Below are positions 15,335-21,432 of a stretch of DNA of 64,000 nucleotides, piece after piece. The notes under the pieces are model-generated. The model worked only from the letters and a program-made list of their open reading frames with translations. It ran no database searches and was not told the DNA's origin. The translations under genes were made by a program, and so were the position numbers. Every line of letters starts with the position of its first letter. Within the stretch, counting starts at the first letter, position 1. The DNA is taken from positions 9,144 to 73,143 of the forward strand of contig DQIA01000018.1 of the NCBI GenBank assembly GCA_003525905.1. Reading direction: 5' to 3'. Origin of the DNA: Clostridiales bacterium (GTDB lineage Bacteria; Bacillota; Clostridia; Oscillospirales; Oscillospiraceae).

Positions 15335-15369
15335 CCCGGCAGGGAAACGCCACAGCGCTCCCTGCCGGG
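15335..15369 (-). terminator. Intercistronic stem-loop after the binding-protein gene
   Basis: A perfect 10-bp GC stem (CCCGGCAGGG/CCCTGCCGGG) lies between the lipoprotein gene and the ATPase gene, with only three T residues after it. Such hairpins often protect the 3' end of the highly expressed binding-protein mRNA while letting some transcription through. I read it as a partial terminator or RNA stabiliser. Confidence 0.65.
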
Positions 15370-15390
15370 TCCGCCTTATCTCATAGTCGT

Positions 15391-16563
15391 TTACTCGACG
15401 ACCTGAACCGTCACATACTGCAGGGTCGCTGCAACATCCTCGATGGTGACCGTGTTGCCATTCGCATCGACATCGCGGTGGATGCCGGAGGTAACGCCGT
15501 CCTTGTCAGCCTTCAGGACTTCGACGATGGCATCATAGTCAGCCTGCGTGAAGTTCTTGAAGCGGGAGGACTCCATGGGAAGACCAACAGCGTCTTCGTT
15601 GATGGTCAGAGTCTCGCTCGTGCCGCCGGGGAACGTGTCGTTGTAGTAAGCCTTAATCGCGCCGTAGACAGCCGGAGTGAGCATCTTCATGGCGGAGGTC
15701 AGGCAGGTCTCGGTGATCTGGGACATGTCGGTATCAACGCCGATGGAGACGCAGTCGCCGCCGGTGGCCTCGCAGGCCGCGAAGACGTTGTCCGGGCCGC
15801 CGCAGCCGAAGATGCACTCGGTGCCGGACTGATACCATGCAGCAGCCTTCGCCTGGAAGTCAGGAGAGTTGCCGAAAGCACCGGTATAGGTGTACTTCAT
15901 CTCAATGGAGCCAGCCTCAAGGCCGAGCTCCTTGGCAGCGTATTCCGCGCCGTCCACGAAGCCGTAGCCGAAACGAACGACAGCAGGAACAGCCAGAGCG
16001 CCGAAGAAGCCGAGCTTGCGATAGCCTTCCTTGACAGCAGCGTAGCCCGCCAGGAAGCCGGACTGCTCTTCCGCAAAGAAGATGGAGCAGGTGTTGTCTG
16101 CGATGACGGTGTCGTCATCAAGGGTCGGGGTGGCGTCGACCAGAACGAAGTGGACGTCCGGATACATGGTCTGAGCCTTGTAGATGGCTTCGCCGAACAG
16201 GAAGCCCGGGGTCACGATGAGCTTCGCACCGTTGTTGACAGCGCCCTCAATGGCGGAGAGGTAGCTCTGCGTGGACTGGTCGATCGGGGTGTAGTAGGTG
16301 TAGGTCTTGCCGTTCTCTTCGGCGTACTGCTTCAGGCCTTCCCAGGAGAACTGGTTGAAGCCGCGGTCGTCGATAGAGTTGGCATCGGTGATCAGGGCCA
16401 GCTCAGCCTCGCCGCCGGAAACCGGAGTGGTAGCTTCGCTGCCCTCAGTGTTGGTCGTGGTGTCCTTGGTGTTCTCGGTGTTGTCATTGCCGGAGCCGGC
16501 GCAAGCGGCCAGGGACAGGACCATGACAAGCGCGAGAATCAGACAGAAGATTCTCTTTTTCAT
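15391..16563 (-). CDS. bmpA: BMP-family nucleoside-binding lipoprotein
   Basis: The extracytoplasmic substrate-binding lipoprotein of the ABC importer. The chosen ATG at 16563 has AGGAGG nine bases upstream and begins MKKRIF; a longer frame exists but lacks a ribosome site. The signal peptide ends in the lipobox LSLAAC (Cys near residue 20), followed by a Ser/Thr/Gly-rich linker. The mature part is the BMP/PnrA fold with the DRGFNQFSWEGL start typical of purine/pyrimidine nucleoside-binding proteins. About 390 residues is normal for the family. It is first in the operon bmpA-nupO-nupP-nupQ-udp. Confidence 0.9.
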   Translation of the reverse strand: MKKRIFCLILALVMVLSLAACAGSGNDNTENTKDTTTNTEGSEATTPVSGGEAELALITDANSIDDRGFNQFSWEGLKQYAEENGKTYTYYTPIDQSTQSYLSAIEGAVNNGAKLIVTPGFLFGEAIYKAQTMYPDVHFVLVDATPTLDDDTVIADNTCSIFFAEEQSGFLAGYAAVKEGYRKLGFFGALAVPAVVRFGYGFVDGAEYAAKELGLEAGSIEMKYTYTGAFGNSPDFQAKAAAWYQSGTECIFGCGGPDNVFAACEATGGDCVSIGVDTDMSQITETCLTSAMKMLTPAVYGAIKAYYNDTFPGGTSETLTINEDAVGLPMESSRFKNFTQADYDAIVEVLKADKDGVTSGIHRDVDANGNTVTIEDVAATLQYVTVQVVE

Positions 16564-16597
16564 GTTGCCTCCTAAATGTAATACATTTTTATACTCA

Positions 16598-16611
16598 GTC
16601 CGCAAGCGGAC
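16598..16611 (-). promoter_or_regulatory. Palindrome in the bmpA upstream region
   Basis: The perfect inverted repeat GTCCGC-AA-GCGGAC lies 35-48 bases before the bmpA start, next to TATAAA on the minus strand. It could be an operator for a nucleoside-responsive repressor. No convincing -35 box was identified, so this is a weak call. Confidence 0.35.
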
Positions 16612-16690
16612 CAAATACCGTTGTTATTCAGCCTGTTGTCAGACTAAATGTCATGTTATTTTGTGAATCAGGGAGCCGCTGATTCAATTC

Positions 16691-16814
16691 TCAAGAGCGG
16701 ACGGCGAGGAATTTTTCGTCGAGTCGAGGTTTGGAAAGTGCAGGCGTACTTTGTGTACGTCAAGCTTTCCAAACCGATGGATCGGCGGAAAAGATCCGGC
16801 ATCCGCCGCAGAGG
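16691..16814. repeat. Palindromic intergenic repeat element (~124 bp)
   Basis: An imperfect inverted repeat fills the gap between bmpA and cdd. The inner arms GGTTTGGAAAG (16728-16738) and CTTTCCAAACC (16765-16775) are perfect. The outer arms CTCAAGAGCGGACGGC and GCATCCGCCGCAGAG pair with mismatches. No reading frame is supported. It resembles a short non-autonomous repeat of the kind scattered in Oscillospiraceae genomes, but no second copy of this exact element is in the window. Confidence 0.5.
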
Positions 16815-16834
16815 ATTTATTCAGGGGCGACTTT

Positions 16835-17269
16835 TTAAGCCTGGGGTTTGGCAAAGTAGCCCTTATTCGCAGCGGGGAAGCCGCCCTCCGGCAGCATCTC
16901 ACGCAGGGTGAACTGCTTATAATCCTCCGGTGTCTTGCCGTGGATGACCAGGAACTCGTCCGGGTCGCAGAACTCTGCCATGACCTGACGGCACACGCCG
17001 CACGGGGAGCAGTACTCGGTCAGCGGGCCGCGCGGGCCGCCGACGATGGCGATGGCCGCAAACTCGCGCTCGCCCTCGCTGACGGCCTTGAAGAAGGCCG
17101 TGCGCTCTGCGCAGTTCGTAGCGCTGTAGCCGGCGTTTTCCACGTTGCAGCCGGTGTAGATCTTGCCGCTCTTCGTCAGGAGGGCTGCACCGACGCAGAA
17201 ATTGGAGTAAGGTGCATAGGCAAATTCTCTTGCCGCGATGGCCTTATGGATAAGCTCAGGGATGTTCAT
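16835..17269 (-). CDS. cdd: Cytidine deaminase
   Basis: A cytoplasmic enzyme converting cytidine or deoxycytidine to uridine or deoxyuridine. At 144 residues it matches the homotetrameric short family. The zinc-site motifs are clear: CAERTAFF near residue 53, with the catalytic Glu, and PCGVC near 87. NVENAGYSATNCAE is the substrate-binding stretch. Its start overlaps the end of the membrane protein gene by four bases, so the two are co-transcribed. Together with the neighbouring uptake system and uridine phosphorylase it completes pyrimidine nucleoside salvage. Confidence 0.93.
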   Translation of the reverse strand: MNIPELIHKAIAAREFAYAPYSNFCVGAALLTKSGKIYTGCNVENAGYSATNCAERTAFFKAVSEGEREFAAIAIVGGPRGPLTEYCSPCGVCRQVMAEFCDPDEFLVIHGKTPEDYKQFTLREMLPEGGFPAANKGYFAKPQA

Positions 17270-17946
17270 GTTGTTTCCTCCTTCTTAAATCCCACGCCAA
17301 GGCGGCGGATGAGCGGCCGCCACATGGCGGCGAACACATCGCACAGCTTGCCGCCCAGCAGCAGATTGATGAACGTGCCGACGCCGATGTCACCGCCCGT
17401 CAGCCAGGTGGTCAGCAGCATGAAGCCGCAGTACACATACATCGCCGTACCGTAGCTCTTACGGATGAGCTTTGCCACGGTCAGGATGAGCATGTCCATG
17501 GGCTGCACACCGGCGTCGAGCTGTACATACCAGCCGAGCGCGATGCAGGAAATCACAACACCGAGGGTGCAAAGGGCGATGCGTGCCCACATCGGCGGCA
17601 TGGTCGGAAAAATCTTCCCCAGCAGGTCAAGGTACAGGTTCAGCAGCGGCCCGAGGCCGAAGCCGATGACAAGGGAGCCGAGGCCCACAAGGGAGCGATT
17701 CGCGAAGATAAAAATCGCGAGAACGGTGCAGTTGAAGATCAGTGTGACCGTTCCGGTCTGCAGGCCAAGCATGCGGCCCAGCCCCTGCTGGAACGAGGTG
17801 TTCGTATCGGAGCCGACGCCCGAGAACACGCACATGGCGATACCGAGTGCCAGGACGATCCAGGCCGGGAGCAGCAGGAGCAGCTGCCGCAGCAGGCGCT
17901 TGCCGTTCTCACGGGTGAAAATGGCGGATTTTGCGTTTTGTTTCAT
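17266..17946 (-). CDS. YczE/YitT-like integral membrane protein
   Basis: A roughly 226-residue protein with five to six membrane helices, of the YczE/YyaS type; its biochemical role is not known. The ATG at 17946 (MKQNAKS) is chosen because GAGG lies just upstream; the longer frame has a Cys-rich, non-hydrophobic leader. Typical stretches are GLGSLVIGFGLGP and QLDAGVQPMDML. It is the first gene of a two-gene operon with cdd, which suggests nucleoside- or stress-related transport, but this is inference. Confidence 0.75.
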   Translation of the reverse strand: MKQNAKSAIFTRENGKRLLRQLLLLLPAWIVLALGIAMCVFSGVGSDTNTSFQQGLGRMLGLQTGTVTLIFNCTVLAIFIFANRSLVGLGSLVIGFGLGPLLNLYLDLLGKIFPTMPPMWARIALCTLGVVISCIALGWYVQLDAGVQPMDMLILTVAKLIRKSYGTAMYVYCGFMLLTTWLTGGDIGVGTFINLLLGGKLCDVFAAMWRPLIRRLGVGFKKEETT

Positions 17947-18066
17947 GCATACCTCATGAGCCGGATCGGAGCAGAGTTTACCAATTCCGATGATTTTGAA
18001 GGAACAGGCGCTCGGGGAACAGCTGCACGCGGTCGGGTGAACAGCTCCCTCAATGGCTCGCACAAG

Positions 18067-18109
18067 AGAATACCACTTTTTTTACGCCGTGTCAATCGAA
18101 ACGTTTTCA
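18067..18109 (-). promoter_or_regulatory. Promoter of the yczE-like/cdd operon with LacI/CcpA-type operator
   Basis: On the minus strand TTGACA (18090-18095) and TATTCT (18067-18072) are 17 bases apart. Directly upstream, TGAAAACGTTTCGA (18096-18109) closely fits the LacI/CcpA (cre) operator pattern TGNAANCGNNNNCA in palindromic form. The site may bind the LacI protein encoded divergently, or CcpA. Confidence 0.65.
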
Positions 18110-18245
18110 CAAAAATTTCCATTGCGAATTGTGCATTCTGACGATTTTTTCCGGCTGATGTCGCCGTCCGGAATGCATATCGCTCTTAACAGATGTTTTA
18201 TTTTGTTACATAATAGCGTAAGAAAGCGCACATCACAAATCATGC

Positions 18246-18273
18246 TTGACAGCCGTAGAATGGCCTGTATAAT
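18246..18273 (+). promoter_or_regulatory. Promoter of the LacI-type regulator gene
   Basis: TTGACA (18246-18251) and TATAAT (18268-18273) are consensus boxes 16 bases apart on the plus strand, about 95 bases before the regulator start. The remaining intergenic sequence (17947-18368) is AT-rich and otherwise shows only the divergent minus-strand promoter. Confidence 0.75.
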
Positions 18274-18368
18274 AGTATTGTGTAAAGACATGCTTATTTC
18301 GCGGGGTCAATCTAAGGTTTTGTTTACGAACACATGATTATTTCAGGTCTTTCCGGGAGGGATGCACC

Positions 18369-19385
18369 ATGGGCCGCCAAAAGCGCGCTTATCAATCCGT
18401 GACCATTCGCGACGTTGCCGAGCGGGCCGGTGTAGCAGTTTCGACTGTCTCGCGCGTGCTGAACGGGCTGGACCGCGTCAGCGAAGAAACGCGCCGGCGT
18501 GTCGAACAGGCTGCCCGCGAGCTGTCCTATGTACCAAATAATTTCGCCGCCTCCATGGTCACGGGGCAGTCCAAGATCCTCGGCATTATCGTGCCGAGCT
18601 TCACGCACGACTTCTTCGGCTTCATCGCACAGACGGCAGAGCATGTGTTCCGCAAGCATGGCTATCTCACCATCGTCTCTGCCAGCGGCGAGGACCCGGT
18701 CGCAGACCCCGCCGCCTTCCTGCAGCGCTTCTACCACATGCTCGACGGCGTGCTCCTCGTGCCGACGGCCGCGCGCCTGAAGGACCTCGAGTCCTTTGAC
18801 AAGCCGCTGCTGCTCGTCGACCGCGACATGCCGGGCAGCTCGTTCAGCAGCATCTCGTTTGACAACGAGCCTGCCTGCTATGAGCTGACGCGCCGCCTGA
18901 CGGAAAAGGGCCACCGCCGCATCGGTCTTTTGGTGCTCAACAGCCCCATGAACATCGGCGCGGACCGGCTGGCAGGCTGCCTGCGCGCCCTGCGCGAGGC
19001 CGGCGTGGAGCAGGACCCCGCACTGGTGCGCTGCTGCGCGGCGGCTGCCGTGGACGGCTATACCCAGACGCGGCTGATGATGACCATGCCGGACCCGCCA
19101 ACGGCCATCGTGTGCTGCAGCGAGGAGCTCTGCACCGGCGCGGTGCGCGCGTGTATGGACCTCTCCCTTGCCCCCGGCCGTGATATCTCGCTCGTCAGCT
19201 TCGATGAGCTGATCACTCCGCTGGCCCCAACAGCCATCACCTCGGTTTTCTCCCCGCGCCGCAAAATGGCCAAGGTCGCAGCGGAGCGCCTGCTGGAAAT
19301 GGTCGCCAATCCGGCAAAACGCATACCGCGCAAGGACGTCGTCGAGACGATCATCCACGAACAGCACAGCATTGCGCAGCTTTAA
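18369..19385 (+). CDS. LacI-family transcriptional regulator
   Basis: A 338-residue DNA-binding regulator. The N-terminal helix-turn-helix is textbook (TIRDVAERAGVAVSTVSRVLNG, residues about 11-32), followed by the hinge helix and a periplasmic-binding-protein-like effector domain (about 65-335). GGGAGG precedes the ATG. It is followed by a GH172 enzyme 41 bases downstream, so its inducer is probably a sugar released from a fructan- or arabinan-type glycan. A LacI-type operator sits at 18096-18109 in the divergent promoter, raising the option that it also controls the cdd operon. Confidence 0.9.
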   Translation: MGRQKRAYQSVTIRDVAERAGVAVSTVSRVLNGLDRVSEETRRRVEQAARELSYVPNNFAASMVTGQSKILGIIVPSFTHDFFGFIAQTAEHVFRKHGYLTIVSASGEDPVADPAAFLQRFYHMLDGVLLVPTAARLKDLESFDKPLLLVDRDMPGSSFSSISFDNEPACYELTRRLTEKGHRRIGLLVLNSPMNIGADRLAGCLRALREAGVEQDPALVRCCAAAAVDGYTQTRLMMTMPDPPTAIVCCSEELCTGAVRACMDLSLAPGRDISLVSFDELITPLAPTAITSVFSPRRKMAKVAAERLLEMVANPAKRIPRKDVVETIIHEQHSIAQL

Positions 19386-19426
19386 GCGCACTGCGTTTTA
19401 TTTTTCAGGAAGGAAAATCATCGATC

Positions 19427-20578
19427 ATGAGCGAATATCAACCGGCAAATCTTGAAAATCTCTTTGTCAAGCGCGCAGGCAAGCGCATGCGCGTCGCCTC
19501 CTGCGACCCGACGGGCGGCAATAACGACAATGTCCTCATTCCCTCCGGCGAGACGTATCTCTTCGCCGACCTGCAGGGTCCCGGCATCGTCACGCACTTT
19601 TTCTGCACCATCGGCAACCCGAACAAACGCCGCCCGGAATGCGGCATCGGCACGGAGGAATTCAACGTCCGCAAGGTCGTGCTGAATGTCTACTGGGACG
19701 ACGAAACGGAGCCGAGCATCCAGGCGCCCCTCGGCGATTTCTTCGGCATGGGCCACGGCATCACAAAGAGCTTTGCCAGTGCTCCCCTGCAGATCACACC
19801 GGAGGACGGCCGCGGCTTCAACTGCTGGTTTCCGATGCCGTTCCGCAGGCGCGCCCGCTTCACCGTGAAGAACGAATGCTGCAGCCCGCTGCACTTCTAT
19901 TTCTACGTCGATTACGAGCAGGTCGAGTCCCTGCCGGAAAACACGCTGTACTTCCACGCGCTCTGGAACCGCGAATGCCCGACGGACGGCGTCCCCTCCT
20001 CGGCACGTTCCCGCCATATGGAATGGATCATGGGCGGCGAGCAGGACAAGCACCTCTCCGCTGAGGGCAACTACGTCCTGCTGGACGCCGAGGGCAGCGG
20101 CCAGTATGTCGGCTGTAACATCAACATCCATAATCTGGAAAACAGCAGTGAGTGGGACTGGTTCGGGGAGGGTGACGATGCCATCCTGATCGACGATGAG
20201 CCGTGGCCGCCCCGTCTGCACGGCACGGGCATGGAGGACTATCTCGGCCTTGCGTGGTGCCCGACGCAGGAATACCACGCGCTCTATAACGGCTGCACGC
20301 TCTCGCCCATGGACAACTACAAGGGCATGGCATCGTATTACCGCTTCCACATCCTCGACCCCATCATGTTCGACAGGCACATCCGCGTGACGTTCGAGCA
20401 CGGCCACAACAACAACCGCAGCGACGACTGGTCCGCCACGGCCTACTGGTACCAGACGGAGCCGCACAAGCCCTTCCACCCCATGCTCCCCGTGGAGCAG
20501 CGCCTGCCGATCGATCAGAAGCTCTATGAGTGGACCGGCCGCCGCGAATTCTGCAAAAACGAGGAAAACGTCCGATAA
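19427..20578 (+). CDS. GH172 (DUF2961) glycoside hydrolase-like enzyme
   Basis: A 383-residue cytoplasmic protein of the DUF2961 family, now glycoside hydrolase family 172. Characterised members act on alpha-fructofuranosyl or arabinofuranosyl linkages, including difructose dianhydride. Features seen are the N-terminal ASCDPTGGNNDN and FADLQGPGIVTHFF stretches, the APLGDFFGMGHG segment and the GTGMEDYLG motif with conserved acids. No signal peptide is present, so the substrate must be imported or intracellular. It follows the LacI regulator and probably belongs to its regulon. The exact substrate cannot be read from sequence. Confidence 0.82.
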   Translation: MSEYQPANLENLFVKRAGKRMRVASCDPTGGNNDNVLIPSGETYLFADLQGPGIVTHFFCTIGNPNKRRPECGIGTEEFNVRKVVLNVYWDDETEPSIQAPLGDFFGMGHGITKSFASAPLQITPEDGRGFNCWFPMPFRRRARFTVKNECCSPLHFYFYVDYEQVESLPENTLYFHALWNRECPTDGVPSSARSRHMEWIMGGEQDKHLSAEGNYVLLDAEGSGQYVGCNINIHNLENSSEWDWFGEGDDAILIDDEPWPPRLHGTGMEDYLGLAWCPTQEYHALYNGCTLSPMDNYKGMASYYRFHILDPIMFDRHIRVTFEHGHNNNRSDDWSATAYWYQTEPHKPFHPMLPVEQRLPIDQKLYEWTGRREFCKNEENVR

Positions 20579-20584
20579 ATGTTT

Positions 20585-20609
20585 GGAGGAGGACCTAACG
20601 GTCCTCCTC
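20585..20609 (+). terminator. Terminator of the GH172 gene
   Basis: GGAGGAGGACC pairs with GGTCCTCCTC around a four-base loop (TAAC), seven bases after the stop codon. The following T-tract is short and interrupted. Confidence 0.75.
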
Positions 20610-20619
20610 GATCATTTTC

Positions 20620-20648
20620 TTGACATAGTAGCAGAATCAGGATATAAT
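20620..20648 (+). promoter_or_regulatory. Promoter of the toxin-antitoxin operon
   Basis: TTGACA (20620-20625) and TATAAT (20643-20648) are perfect boxes with a 17-base spacer. Transcription should start about 20 bases before the antitoxin gene, whose ribosome site is AGGAGG. Confidence 0.85.
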
Positions 20649-20676
20649 ATGACTACCATCAATAGGAGGTGTTGCT

Positions 20677-20973
20677 ATGAACCATGGCATTTCCATCCGG
20701 CCGTCTAAGGATATCCGCACGAATTATGCGCAGATCTCTGCCCTGACCCGGCAGAATCCAGTCGCGATCACTGTCAACGGCAAGGAGGACACCGTCCTTC
20801 TCAGCCACGAGGAGTATCAGGAGCAGCTGCTCCGCATCAGCGAACTGGAGGCAAAGCTGTCCATGTACGCTCACCTTGCCCAGGCGATGGACGACATCCG
20901 GCTGGGCCGGGTGCAGTCCGCAGACGCTGTTTTTGACGAGCTTCTCGGGGAGCTGGAGGCTCCTCAGGAATGA
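20677..20973 (+). CDS. Phd/YefM-family antitoxin
   Basis: A 98-residue antitoxin of a type II toxin-antitoxin pair. The N-terminal part shows the Phd/YefM fold (SIRPSKDIRTNYAQIS, then NPVAITVNGKEDTVLLSHEEY), which dimerises and binds the operon promoter. The C-terminal tail would wrap and neutralise the toxin. Its stop overlaps the toxin start by four bases. Autorepression is expected, with conditional cooperativity being usual for the family. Confidence 0.87.
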   Translation: MNHGISIRPSKDIRTNYAQISALTRQNPVAITVNGKEDTVLLSHEEYQEQLLRISELEAKLSMYAHLAQAMDDIRLGRVQSADAVFDELLGELEAPQE

Positions 20974-21293
20974 GCACGCAGGTCGTGTTCACCGGGACGG
21001 CGAAAAACGATCTCCGGGAGATCGCCGTTCATCTTGCAAAACGGTCCGGCAGCCGGGAGCTTGCCGTCCGCTTTGTCCGGGAGCTGCAGGAGCAGGCGGC
21101 GATCCTGGCGCAGTTCCCGGAATCCGGCGCATTCCCGCAGGACCGGATGCTGAAGAGCAGCGGCTTCCGTTTTCTGACGCACAAGGACTATCTGCTGTTC
21201 TACCGGTACGAAAGGGCCGAGGGTCGGGTCTATATCATGGCCATTTTCCACGGCAGGCGCGACTACCTGCGCGTCATGCAGCAATATCTGTAA
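20970..21293 (+). CDS. RelE/ParE-family toxin
   Basis: A 107-residue toxin of the RelE/ParE superfamily. It starts FTGTAKNDLREIAVHLA and ends with a typical basic YRYERAEGRVYIMAIFHGRRDY segment. RelE members cleave mRNA on the ribosome, whereas ParE members poison gyrase. The helical hairpin with a long LRE-type helix and the terminal HGRRDY favour the RelE/YoeB-ParE group without deciding between them. It is coupled to the antitoxin and ends in a strong terminator. Confidence 0.85.
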   Translation: MSTQVVFTGTAKNDLREIAVHLAKRSGSRELAVRFVRELQEQAAILAQFPESGAFPQDRMLKSSGFRFLTHKDYLLFYRYERAEGRVYIMAIFHGRRDYLRVMQQYL

Positions 21294-21314
21294 CGTAAAT
21301 CGGGAAATAAATGT

Positions 21315-21347
21315 GGAGGAAGACCGATCGGTCCTCCTCCATTTTTT
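21315..21347 (+). terminator. Terminator of the toxin-antitoxin operon
   Basis: GGAGGA and TCCTCC flank the palindrome GACCGATCGGTC, followed by ATTTTTT. This makes a strong intrinsic terminator that directly abuts the palindromic element at 21348. Confidence 0.85.
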
Positions 21348-21427
21348 GGCGGCACTGCACAATTCAGCCAGAGCATTCGGCGAAAAATGTCCGACGAAGG
21401 CCGAAGATGCAATTGTGCGGTGCTGCC
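21348..21427. repeat. 80-bp palindromic element, copy A (downstream of ileS)
   Basis: Terminal inverted repeats GGCGGCACTGCACAATT and AATTGTGCGGTGCTGCC bound an 80-bp element with a conserved core TCGGCGAAAAAT. It is about 80 per cent identical, in direct orientation, to 24283-24364. It ends five bases beyond the ileS stop codon. It is MITE- or REP-like and has no coding capacity. Confidence 0.75.
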
Positions 21428-21432
21428 TAAGT

